DNA of 64,000 nt from Cyanoderma ruficeps. Its lineage: Eukaryota; Chordata; Aves; Passeriformes; Timaliidae. This document shows, in pieces, positions 35,915 to 46,580 of this stretch. How positions within the stretch are numbered: position 1 is the stretch's first letter; each line of letters starts with the position of its first letter. The stretch spans positions 11,794,082-11,858,081 of the forward strand of contig VZDJ01000056.1 of assembly GCA_008694505.1 (NCBI GenBank), in the 5' to 3' direction. A program made the position numbers and the translations under genes. The notes beneath the pieces were generated by a model. That model made no database searches and was not told the origin of the DNA. It worked only from the letters and a program-made list of their open reading frames with translations.

Positions 35915-36109
35915 ACTTTTTATCTGTTTCTGTGAGGTTTATGATCTAAATTTCCATTTTAACACATGGCCTTGCTTATTTCCCGAGGACATTTTCCTTC
36001 TTGCCCCAGGAAAGGGCTTGAACTCCATCCTGGCAACTGTAGGACTGTTTGAGGGGCTGCCTTTAAGGTGATTTATGTATAAACAAGAGGGGTTTTGCCC
36101 AGTAGAGGT

Positions 36110-36128
36110 NNNNNNNNNNNNNNNNNNN
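36110..36128. other. Assembly gap (19 N)
   Basis: Nineteen undetermined bases. The flanks show no repeat that would explain the gap. Confidence 0.99.
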
Positions 36129-36569
36129 GCTGTGTGGTGAAGGGTCCCCAGCATCACCAGCCCCCAGCAGCTCTGCATCCCTTTCACATGGAAAAACCCT
36201 CTTGTGGATAAAACAAACACTTACAACTTCTCAGAAAACATTTTTTGAGGCGCCTTTAAAACAGGAGAGATGAACACTGAGGGGGAAAAAAAATCCCTCA
36301 AGACCAAATGAAGTCATTTTCAAACCCTGCAGGCCAAAATAAAAGTTTTATTGTGAGACTCATTCAAGGTGACTCCAGGGCCCCAAAAAAGTTCAGGCCT
36401 TGGAAATTGGGATTTCTGTCAGGGGTATTTATGGGATTCACACCTTCACATTTATGGGATTCAGGCTCTGCTGTATTGGGGTGTTGCTATTTCTGGGTTT
36501 TGTCCAGCCCCCATTTCCCACTCTGTGGGAAGAGCTCAGGCTCTTGCTCGGGGCTGCTGGTGTTTGTTG
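36129..36569. other. Single-copy noncoding stretch
   Basis: Nothing recognisable between the gap and the 79-bp repeat. Confidence 0.5.
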
Positions 36570-36800
36570 GATACTGTGGAACCTCCCTCTGTTTCCACCC
36601 CAAATTCTGGGTGTCCCACAGGTGCCTGTGGGTGCCGGGGGGATCATGGATACCATGGAACCTCCCTCTCTTTGCACCCCAAATTCTGGGTGTCCCACAG
36701 GTGCCTGTGGGTGCAGGGGGGATCATGGATACCGTGGAACCTCCCTCTCTTTGCACCCCAAATTCTGGGTGTCCCACAGCTCCCACAGGTGTCTCTGGGT
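36570..36800. repeat. 79-bp tandem repeat, about 2.8 copies
   Basis: The anchor acctccctct lies at 36581, 36660 and 36739, exactly 79 bp apart. The unit includes 'caccccaaattctgggtgtc', 'ccacaggtgcctgtgggtgc' and 'ggggatcatggatacc'. The last copy is cut short and altered. Since 79 is one more than a multiple of three, the three plus-strand frames all read the same peptide in successive copies. Confidence 0.96.
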
Positions 36801-38179
36801 GCGGAGTGGGATCACCCGTGGGGTAATGAAGCCCAGCCTGGCTGTGGGGCCACCACCACCACCAGGTTTTCCCCCTTTGAGCCTCCCCTGTGCCTCCAGA
36901 AATTCCAGTCAGAGGTGTTCAGCTTCCCGGGGTGTTTTAAGGAATTGAACAAATTAGAGAAACTATTGGAGCAGGAGCTTCCCTCTGCCTCTGTCAGGTA
37001 ACGCCGCGCTCGGAATTTATCTGAGGGAAGGAGAACTGTCACAGCCCGGTGATCCCACTTTTCATTCTTTCTACTCCGTGAAGTATCATAATATTCTTTA
37101 ATAGTGTCATACTTATATTTCACGGTCTAATCCACTTTTCTCCTCCGTTCCCATTGTGTTTTATCCAGCTGGAAGTCGGGAGCGTGCTCACCACCAGCTG
37201 CTGGCGGGGCTGAGGCAGCGCTCAGCCTTTCAGCAGGAATTGTCTCCTTTTTTCTCAGCTGAAACACTGCAAACTTTGTGCTGCAAAGAATTATCGTGTC
37301 CTGTGCATAATGTATATTTTCTTTACCTTTTCCATTATCTGCCTCGCGGCAGAGCACATTTGTCACTGGTTTTTCTTCCCCCGTGCCTTAATGAGAGTCT
37401 CGGGTTTGGGAATGTGCCTGTTCTGTCCTTTGTGTCTAATCCGTGCCCTCTATTTCTCTCCCCCTCTTGGAGATAAAAGTGCATTTTGCTGCTGTTGCAG
37501 TTCCAGCTGAATTTGATCAAGATAGAGGAACTGACTCATCACCTTTCCCCGAATCTTTAGGAGCTGCTGTGGCACACGTGGCCTGGAGGAGCCGGAGCAG
37601 CGCCGGGCAGAGTCTGCCGGGGCTGCCGAGAGGGAGCAAGAGGCTTTATTGTTGTTTTCACCCACATTAACTCTCCTCTGGATCCTGACTCTCTTGATTT
37701 TATCTTTTGTAGGTGGAGAAAGAGCAGAAAAAGCTGAGGTGATGTCTGGGAGAAGGACACGAAGCGTAAAGCTCCCTCGGATGTTTTCCGTGTCTAATGG
37801 GCTGGGACAGTGGTTGCTCTCCCCAGGGAATTGTGCTGGGAGCTGTGCTTAATTCTCTGTCCCAGGCAATGCTGGATCCTTCACAGCAGCTGCTGCAGGC
37901 ACCACTTTTCTCCTGGCACAATAACAGGGCTCACAACTCCGGCTCCATCATCCCCTCAGAGCTTCAGAATTTCCTGAAGCACCTCAGTCACTCCAGGGCA
38001 CTGGGAAAAAGAGTTTAAACAGAAATTTAGATGGAAATGTTAACCTGAGGAAGTGCTGCCTTCCAAGCAGAGCCACTTCTTTCCTGCCAAGCCATCCCTG
38101 CCTGCAGGAGGGATCAGAGGTCAGCGTGGCCCGGGAATTGGGGCTGGGATTTGTGCAGAGGTGGGTTCTGAGCACAGCC
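36801..38179. other. Single-copy noncoding stretch with an exon candidate
   Basis: No recognised gene. The segment 36900-36997 has a long pyrimidine tract, a consensus-like acceptor and donor, and an open frame (see findings). A second acceptor-like tract ends at about 37713 followed by a short lysine- and glutamate-rich open stretch. Confidence 0.45.
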
Positions 38180-38300
38180 CTGCAGCAAACAGCCTCTTCC
38201 CCAGCCTGCAAACAGCTCCTTCCCCAGGCTGCAAACAGCCCCTTCCCCAGGCTGCAAACAGCCCCTTCCCCAGGCTGCAAACAGCACATTCCCCCTGGCT
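38180..38300. repeat. 23-bp tandem repeat, about five copies
   Basis: The unit gcaaacagccccttccccag plus gct starts at 38185, 38208, 38231, 38254 and 38277, with the central copies nearly identical and the outer ones degraded. Confidence 0.96.
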
Positions 38301-41300
38301 CCCAGCAGCCGCTCCTGCCCGGGCTGTGCTGTCTGGGCTCATTCCAGAGCCCGGGAATGGGGAGTTTCCTGCAGGAGCACAGGGGGGTGCAGCTGCTTTG
38401 GGCCAGCACCCCCAGGATGGGCAGGACTGAGTGTCCCCCAGGCCTGCAGTGACAATTTGCCTTAGAGCAGAGCTGTGTTTGCTTTGGGCAGTGCTGGGAG
38501 GGACAGTGGGCTGCAAGGACAGGATTTTACATTATTTTACATTATCTCACAGCCCAGCATTTCCCCTCCCCTCACTGACCCAGGCCTGGTGCCTGCCCCA
38601 GCTCCAGCCCAGGAGAAGGTCAGGACAGGATCTCCCCACGGATCACAGAGCCATCCCACAGTCCGGGGTGGAAGGGAAAGTTTGGACTTGTTTGGATTCT
38701 TCCCAAGCTAACTGCTGAGTTTAAATCCATCTAACTGCAACCTGCCTTCCATAATTAGATTTTTCAATCCCATGTTTTCCTGCTCCTCACGATGGATATT
38801 TTTCCCATCCTGCCATGACACTGGGTTTGTGTCTTCTTTTTTTGCTTTACTCCTTTAAGCCTCATCTCTGCTCCTCTAATTTTATAAATTACTGAGATTA
38901 TTTTTCCCCCCAGTGCTGGGGCCAGAGTTTCTGAGCACGATGAAATTTTTCTGCGGGGATGCAGATCCCATGTTTAATTACTGCTCAGGCCAGGTAAGCT
39001 GATTTGGGGTTTTTCCCAGGCAAGCAGCCTCAGCTCTGGCACTGCTGCTCCTCTCCCCACCGTTGCTATGCAGCACCCTCCACCTCAGATGCCTTCTGAT
39101 TTTATTTTGGGCAAACTCCTTGAAATCCAAAGATTTTTCCTCGAGTTTGTTTTGCTTTGCTGGGTCAGGGGTTATTGCTGCAATCTCTGCTATTGCAGGG
39201 AAATTTAAACGGGGTTTTTCCCTCCTACTGCAAAAATCCAGGAAAAGAAAGTGTCTGTGCGGAGAGAACTTGGAAAGGGAAAGGAAAAGCTGTTGTGTTA
39301 TGCAGAAGAATTTCCTTGTTTCTTTCAACTGCCTCTTGAGATTAGAACTCTCTGGCTTTATTTTTAGCAGCCAGGCTGGTGGCAGGAACAATTCCTTCCC
39401 TTGGCTTTGTCGGTAGGTAAATACCACATTTATTTTATTTAAAGCGAAAGGTGGATGCACAGGAAATGCAGCAGTGCTCTGAGGAGAGCACGGAGAGCTG
39501 GGAATGCAGGCACAGCCTTCCTGCACTCATCATATGGCCATTAACACCAATTCTTATTTAATGGTAACTCTGTGTGGGAACAGATGGGGCTGTGCAATGT
39601 AAAGACAATCAATTCTCACACAAAAATGATAAATGCAGAACAGAAAAGCGTGTCATATTTCGAAGGAGTTTTAACGTGTTTGTCTCTGTTACAGTGAAGG
39701 TTCTTTTAATGAATAATTGCTGATTAAAGCAGGTTTGATCACAGGTGAGCTGCTTTCCTCCCTTTCCTCTCCAATAAGTAGAGAAATGTTGCCTTTTAGT
39801 TTTGATTTGTCCTTTTCTAACCCACCAAATCCCGCTTGTGATTTGTGCTCTTACTGAAATAGAAAAGGATTAAGTGACATGGTGGAGCTTTAGATGTAGT
39901 GCAGCAAATCACACTGTCACAAACTGGAGGGAAAACTCCCAGGAATGTGAATTTACATGGAGCTGGAGAGAGCTCTTCTGGTTTGCAGGGTTTAAATACG
40001 ATTGTGAAAGGGGGTGGAGAGAGGCAGAAAGCAAGCAGAGGATCAGAGGAATGCTGGGATTTAAATTTGGGTTATTTTCTATTTAAATCTGCAGGCAGAT
40101 TCTCCTGAGGGAAGGAGCCCAGGCAGCTCTGGCTGAGCCCATATGGAAATGCTCCTTTTCCCTCCCCACGGGAATGTGCTCTCCAGCAATTCCCAGCATT
40201 TACTGCCAGCACTGAGGGAATTAGTACAGGTTAAATCAGGCCATGGATCCTCAGGCAGCTCCTGGGAGGATGAGGAGGAGGAGGATGAGGAGGAGAAGGT
40301 CCCAGCCCCAGGAGAGCCCAGGCTGCTGCCAGTGCGCCCTGAGGGGACAGGAGGTGACAATCTGGGAATGGGGGCAGGAAAATGCCAGGATCCACCCGGG
40401 CACTTTGGGCTGAGCTCTGTCCTGCCCCAGTGGGAAACAAAAGCTTTGCTTTGCCCATCACTCAGCAGGGCCAGCCTGGTGAGCTGCTCCTGAATATTGA
40501 TGCTTTTATCCCACTTGCAGAGGGGAAAAGCGTTGGGAGGAAATTCCCTGCTCAGGTCACAGCAAATACGAGCCCTGTGTGTGACTTCAGTGCCTCCAGC
40601 ACGAGGAACAGGGAAAAATGCTCTGGAAACTCCCCTCCCTGTGCTGTTTGTGCCACGATCACCCAGAGCTGGGGATGTGTTCCCACCAAAACTGCACCTG
40701 GTGAACCCAAACTGATGCCGAGATTTCCCACTAACTTCTCACTCACCTCCACAAAGACATTTATTACCTGGGCAGGCCTGACCTTGCTTTGCACTTGGGC
40801 TCTGAAATTGGGAGTTCATTCCTGGCTGCAGCACCGAATTGTGAGAAGAGGGAGGAGGATCCCAGTGGTGTCACAAAATCCTTCAAAACGTGTGGAGCCT
40901 CCTCTGGCTAAATCCAGATCCACATCCCAGTGCCTCATTAACCAAACCATTCCAGCTCCCGGCTCTCCCCACGGGCTTGGTTCTGTGCAGGCTGGGATGG
41001 CAGGACTGGAAACGACCCCCGATTCCCCCTGTTTTGTTAAACAAACAAGCAGAGCCGGTGGATGTGATGCTGTGTGTCACCTCCTGGGGTGGGCAGCCTT
41101 TGATGTCGCTGCAGATCGTTCCTCTCGCAGGGCTTTGTCTGGGAGGGGAATTCCTGCCTGCCAGCCGCTCGCACTCCCACATCGCCACGCTGTCAAAATA
41201 TTGCATCCTGCCCTAAATTATTCGGCAGCGATGGGAAAAACACCTGCTTGCCGAGAACGATCCTTCCCCTTCATCATCCACGGGAATTTGGGGGGGAGAG

Positions 41301-42039
41301 GGGTTGTTTAAAATGGTGATGACAGCCCCTGTGCAGGAGCAGGGGGGGTTTGGATTCTTCTCGTTCCACTCCTTGACATTCGGGTGCGTTGTTCTGATTC
41401 CCTTCTCGGCGTGTGGGAGCAGCTTCCCCAGGTGAAGGAGAAACATCCCATTATTTATCCATTACATCCCGTGGCATGTGATGTACAGAACCTTCCTGGG
41501 CTGACGGTGCAGCAAAGGGCTGCTTTTTAATTATGAATACACATCAAATATGCAGGCGGGCAAAATTGGCAGGAGCAAAAGGAGAGCAGGAAGAGGAGGG
41601 ACGGCTTGGAACCACTGTGCAGTGGGGAGTTTGGAAAATTAGTGTTATAATATTCAGAGGTGTGATTTAATTTGATTGAAAAATGTGACATTTGGATTGA
41701 CAGGCAGTGCCGTTCTGAAAAGGCATTTTTCTGTCTGGCTGTCTAAACAGTTGCTGTGTAATATTTATATTCGTCATGTGTTTTTCTAGATATGAGAGTT
41801 CTTTAGATACTCAAATTTATCACACGAAAACCCTCTTTAAATTCTCACATGTAGGTCTTAATAGTGTTTGGTGATTTGTGGGGTTGGTTGGGGGGTTTTT
41901 TGGGTGATTTTTTACAATATTAAGGTGTCTGTAAAGTGAAGTTCACGGACAGGGGCGCTCCCTGCTTCCCTTGCACTGATCCAAGGGGAGCAGCTGAACT
42001 CCCCGGGGCTTTTCCCAGGGCTCTGTTGGGATGCCAGGC
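38301..42039. other. Single-copy noncoding stretch; exon candidate and one long open frame
   Basis: No gene recognised. It contains the exon candidate at 38914-38993, a GAG/GAT-rich run at about 40265-40300 and the 309-codon frame at 40382-41311. The part from 41630 to 41900 is AT-rich and non-repetitive. Confidence 0.5.
40382..41311 (+). other. Longest non-repeat open frame (309 codons), function unknown
   Basis: An ATG at 40382 (A at -3, C at +4) opens a 309-codon frame. An in-frame TGA lies upstream at 40355. I recognise no domain. The predicted product is rich in P, S, T and A, has 15 or so scattered cysteines and one hydrophobic stretch near residues 120-145 that is weak for a membrane helix. 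No signal peptide, CpG island or TATA box marks a gene. GC content lowers stop-codon frequency here, so a frame of this length could arise by chance, though it is on the long side. I do not call it a gene. Confidence 0.15.
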
Positions 42040-42300
42040 AGGATTCCTGCCGGGATGAGGGTCCTGGCCGGGTGGGCATGGGGGGATGCTCGGGGTGGGA
42101 TCCTGTCACGCTGGCAGCGAGGATGAGGAGGGGCAGCGTGGCCTGGGAGCTGCCCGGGCTGTGTGGGGCTGGGCTCAGCGGCCCCACAATGACCCAATTC
42201 CGCCTGGGCACGGCCGGTGCCAGCCCCAGCAGGGTCATCCCACTCCGGGGGCTGCCGGCAACCTCCCAGAAACGCCTCGGGAGTAATTAGCCCGACGGCT
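42040..42300. other. CpG-rich patch
   Basis: By eye about 17 CpG dinucleotides in 260 bases, clearly above the flanks. No exon or promoter motif identified. Confidence 0.35.
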
Positions 42301-42487
42301 GATTGGAGGTGTCCGAAAAAGCAACAAGGCTTTAATTAAAGGGAAAACAATGAACTATGCAGAACAAAAGGATAAAAGCTGTGCGGTGCAGGGAGGCTCC
42401 TCACACCTGCTCAATGCCCCCAAAACGCCCCGAGAATCACGGTGCTCTCTCTTAAGTATCCAATGATCCAGGACGGGGTTTGGCTTT

Positions 42488-42670
42488 NTAGAATAGAATT
42501 AATAGAATTAATATATTACTAGATATAATACACATTAGTAAATATTATAATATTATATATGTTATAATATTTATTATTAATATATATTAGTGTATATAGA
42601 TGTCTATATATATACATTTTATATATACATAAGATACATATGATGTAACACACAATAAAATACATTTATT
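42488..42670. repeat. AT-rich palindromic tract starting at an N
   Basis: After an undetermined base at 42488 come about 180 bases of almost pure A and T with TATA-alternating blocks. A perfect 12-bp inverted repeat, taaatattataa (42539-42550) and its complement (42562-42573), has an 11-base loop. Such tracts can extrude cruciforms and are hard to sequence, which fits the N. Confidence 0.85.
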
Positions 42671-43842
42671 GTGTTGCACTTTAACGTTCCCCCCCATCTA
42701 TTGCTTCAGGCTTTTCACCTATTTATTATCTGCAGGTAAAGATGAGCATATAGTAAACCAAAAATCTATAAAATATTAAGGCTGGGGGGGAAGGGAATGT
42801 TTATTTAGCCAGGGGTTTTATTCAATGCTAATGTGAAACATGCCAGCACAAAGATGACGTTATTTGGCCCCCGTTCAACAACCCTGGAGGTGACGGCACC
42901 AATTTTCGCAGCCTTCAGCCCCAAAGCAGGAGTCACGCTGCTCCTGGGCCTCTGGAGTTGTTATTTTTGGAGTTTCAGACCAAAAGAGGATCTTGATGCA
43001 GGGAGGGGTTGGGTTGGTTTGCTCCTGGCCCCAGGAAATGCAGATTTGCTGCCCCTGATCTGATGCCGTGTAACAGCCTTTGGACATGTGGAAAATCAGC
43101 TGCGCTAATTCCAAACGCTTCCAAGGCTCCGTCAGGCTGAAATACCTGAAATGTGGAGCTCATAACTGACTGCAGCTGGGCTGGGCCCAGTGTTCACCGT
43201 GGTTTTTACAAAACACCCACTCCAAACCTAAAAGCTTTGTCATGCTCATCACAAGGGCTTCGTAGGCAAATTGACATCGTTGGCTCTTGCCTGACCCAAA
43301 TCATTCTGATAGCAACAAACGCAGGAACCCGAGTTAAATTACTCTTTAGCAGGAATTTCAGGCGATGGACACTTCCCCATGAATATTTCATGCCGGGCTA
43401 TAAATAATTCCGTTGGATTTGGAAGATCAGAAAGTGACTACTGGGATGATGTAGGGCATTTATGTAAGGCGGATCGCCTGGTGCCTGCTGCAGGAGGCAG
43501 ATCCATTCATGGAATTCGTGGAATTCAGGCGTGTGTGGGCAAATGGGACATTTCTCCCTGGATTCCTTTGCAGTCTCTCTGGTTTCAGCTGTTGAGGCCG
43601 GAGCAGACAAACACATCCCCGTCATCCCCCTCTGATGGCACCTGAGGGCAAAAGGAGAGGTTCCCACCAAGCTTTTCCTTTCAGGGATGTTTTATTCAAC
43701 ACTCTGATGCCAGTGCTGAACGTGCTGTGCTGATGAAACACAAGTTTGGCGAGTACTGAGGTGTAGGTCCCTCTGAACCTTCACCCACACGGAAAAATCA
43801 GCTCCACTCCAGGGAATGATCTTCCCTAGGAACTGACCGGGA
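42671..43842. other. Single-copy noncoding stretch, no gene seen
   Basis: No recognisable gene, repeat or element. Confidence 0.55.
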
Positions 43843-44119
43843 TGGGATTTTTCTCTGTCACTGCTGGTCATCTCTTCAAATCAACCAGGAAAATAAAAAA
43901 AAGAGAAGAATTAGAATTGTTTCTTCTTTATGTTCATCTAGGAGGGATCTTATGCAAACAAAGAAATCAAAATATCCTGTGGGATTTTTCTCAGTCACTG
44001 GTGGTCATCTCCTCAAATCAACCAGGGGAAAAAATAAAGAAGAATTAGAATTGTTTCTTCTTTATGTCCATCTAGGAGGGATCTTATGCAAACAAACAAA
44101 GAAATCAAAATATCCTGTA
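43843..44119. repeat. 137-bp tandem duplication, two copies
   Basis: The block from tgggatttttctctgtcact (43843) recurs from 43980 and ends at about 44119 with the same 'aaatatcctgt'. Differences are few: ctgtcactgctgg against cagtcactggtgg, shortening of an A-run and an extra aaac. High identity points to a recent event. Confidence 0.96.
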
Positions 44120-44928
44120 TCTCAGGATATTCAGGTTGGACAAACCCTCTGGGATCTCTGAGTCTAGACCACAGCTCTGATGTGCTGGGATCACCGTCCC
44201 TGGGAGGAAATTCTGTCCCTTTCTTTGCTGCTGCCATTCAAGCTCCCCCTCTGCTCCTCTTGCAGCTGCCGTGTAATTGCCTTGCATTGGAGTTTGCCCA
44301 AATTCCAGTTTTTCCAGAGCTTCTCTGTTTTATTTAGAGCTTTTCCAAGGAGGTCCTTGTAGATGTGGAGTTCTTAAATGCTGGGAAATCCTCTTTATCC
44401 ACCCTGGGACATGGTGAATATTCCTGACACACCAGGCTGAGAGGCAGGAATGGCTTTGGGAGCAAACCACCGTGGATGTGTTCTGGATCTTCTTCAGGGA
44501 GCACAGAAGGAGTTAAACAAAGCAGAGCTGGGAGGACATTCCCAAATCCATAAAGCACAAGATTGGCATTCTGTCTGCATACAAATAACTTGGATTAGCA
44601 GGATGTGCCACTGCTTCCACCATAAAAATATCCACTCTCACATTATTTTAAGACACTTTCAAAATAGAGCGGAGTTAAAATATTTGTTTTAAACTATCCA
44701 GGGATCCTTGCACAATCTTTTTGATTGCTTTTTATAGCCCTTCTCCACCCTGAGTCATTCAGCAGTTCCCTTTCCCGAAATACCAGTGGTAACTCCGTCT
44801 CCATCTCCGTGATGGATGTTTGTGTGAATTCATCTCACTCCTCGCAGCGAAGCCTCTCAGCTCTGCCTCTCCACTCTGGGACAAAATGGGGGGTTTTGAC
44901 AAAATCTTGGGGAAATAAGGTTATTTCT
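44120..44928. other. Single-copy noncoding stretch, no gene seen
   Basis: Nothing recognisable. Confidence 0.55.
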
Positions 44929-45103
44929 GCCCCTGGATCCCTGGCAGTGCCCAAGGCCAGGCTGGACACTGGGCTTGGAGCAGCCTGGGACAGTGGGAGG
45001 TGTCCCTGGGACAGTGGGAGGTGTCCCTGCCACGGCTGGGGTGGCACTGGGTGGGATTTAAGGTCCCTCCCACCCCAACCCACTCTGGGATTCCCTGATC
45101 ATT
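44929..45103 (+). mobile_element. CR1 LINE fragment with internal 21-bp duplication
   Basis: Runs 'gcccctggatccctggcagt', 'gcccaaggccaggctggaca', 'ctgggcttggagcagcctgg', 'ctgccacggctggggtggca', 'ctgggtgggatttaaggtcc' and 'caccccaacccactctggga'. The segment cctgggacagtgggaggtgt is present twice in tandem (44984-45004 and 45005-45025), once in most other copies. Confidence 0.95.
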
Positions 45104-46284
45104 CACCGTGGGAAGTTTTTAATTTACATTTTGCTTTCCACCTTTTCTTCTGGACCTTGACATTTCTCTGTTCACACAAAAGGCTTTGAGTGGCAGCAGG
45201 GGCTTCGGGAAGCTCCTTCCTCGTCACTCATGGGAATTTGGGAGCTGGTCCTCTGAATCTGGCCCCGTTTTCATTTCTGTCTCCCATAGCCAAAGGAAAC
45301 ATCACAATGTGTTCTCTTCTTGCTTTTATAAATTGAATATCCAGTTTTCTCCCGGCTTCCCTCAGGAGCATCTGAGTGAAATTGTTTTCCTGTCCTGCAA
45401 AACGCTTCAGCATCTTTCCCTCCCCCAGCTGAGGTGAGTGGTTTTGCTGCTTTATTGCTGCTTTCCCTGCAAGCAGCAGGTTCCACTTGCTGGGCAATTC
45501 AAGGTGATTTCATCTGTATCAAGCTTGAATTTTAATTTTCTTCCTTTACATTTTGGAAGGAAAAGAATTTTTCATCTTTGTGTTCTGCCAGTTCGGGGTG
45601 TTTTTACATCAGCCCTTTCCCACAAACAGCTTTGGTTTGTGCCTGTTGGATTTTTAAATTCAAATATTGGGTTGAAGTTGTCACTGGTGTTTTTTGTACT
45701 TTACCCTTCCCTGACAGGTGAGGGCCAGAGCATCCCCAGCTGAGGGGATCTTTTCCTTGGATTCTCAAGGATTTCCAGGTAATTTTGACACCTAAAGTAG
45801 TTTCAAGTTCCCTTCACGCTCTCATTTGTTCCCTTTTGTCTGTTCCAGTTCTCCTGAATTCCACTTGTGTGCATTTTCTAGACTTCCCTCTTGTCCTGGA
45901 TTGTTTTCCATCTCTTTGTGGCACACGGAGCTCCAGTAAGAGCTTGGTAAACTCTTTACACAGCTCAAGGAAATTACCCCTTTTCCCCGCTTTCCATCAT
46001 CCCTTAATTCTTTACCTCTTGAGCAGTGTAGAATTTTCTCCTCCAGCTGTCAGGCTGTGTGTAATTAATGCTGTCTTCCCGTTCCCCGGCTCCCACATCC
46101 CTTCCTTCCCATCTCCCCGGGCCTCTCTTTCCTTTGCCAGCTTGAAGGGACCAATTGTTCTGCCTCAGAGGCAGAAAAAGCTCAAACTGGTTTTCATGTG
46201 ACAGCAGCGACATCAGCCCAAGTTTCTGCTTGAGAAGTGCTGCAGGATTGCCTGAGAGTGGGCTTAAACTTTTCCATCCCAGTC
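45104..46284. other. Single-copy noncoding stretch with exon candidates
   Basis: No recognised gene. Two splice-bracketed open segments, 45366-45433 and 45718-45778, are described in findings. Their open frames do not join. Confidence 0.45.
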
Positions 46285-46350
46285 CCCTCTGGGAGATGGG
46301 AAGGTGTCCGTGGGGTGGGAATGAGATTTGAGGGCCCTTCCAACCCCAAA
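46285..46350 (+). mobile_element. CR1 LINE 3' end leading into a tandem array
   Basis: The bases 'gggagatgggaaggtgtccg', 'tggggtgggaatgagatttg' and 'agggcccttccaaccccaaa' are a short CR1 3' terminus. Its 'ccttccaaccccaaa' part is also the first unit of the array that follows. Confidence 0.75.
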
Positions 46351-46580
46351 CCTTCTGGGATTTCAGACCCTGCTCCTCCCTTCCAACTCCAAACATTCTG
46401 GGATTTCAGACCCTTCTCCTCCCTTCCAACCCAAACCAACCCAACCCATTCCAAACCCATTCTGGAATTTCACACCCTGCTCCCCCTTCCAATCCCAAAC
46501 CAACCCAAACCCTTCTGGGATTTCAGACCCTGCTCCTCCTTCCAACCCCAAACATTCTGGGATTTCAGCCCCTGCTCCAG
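46336..46580. repeat. 43-bp tandem array derived from a CR1 3' end, five copies
   Basis: Anchors ccttcc at 46336, 46379, 46422, 46485 and 46538. The basic unit is 43 bp ('ccttccaaccccaaaccttc', 'tgggatttcagaccctgctc' and a few bases). The third and fourth units carry insertions of about 20 and 10 bases made of repeated 'aaccaaccc'. The first half of the unit is CR1 tail and the second half ('atttcagaccctgctcctc') is probably flanking DNA captured at the insertion site. Confidence 0.93.

Larger units (their letters stand above)
32493..36109. other. Single-copy noncoding stretch with small gaps and simple repeats
   Basis: No gene recognised. It includes GGAT repeats at 33832-33850 and just after the N at 34376, an NNN at 35133-35135 and an (AT)n run at 35889-35914. 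A splice-acceptor-like tract at 34031, a polyadenylation signal AATAAA at 34253-34258 and GT-rich bases after it could be a transcript end (see findings). Confidence 0.5.
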
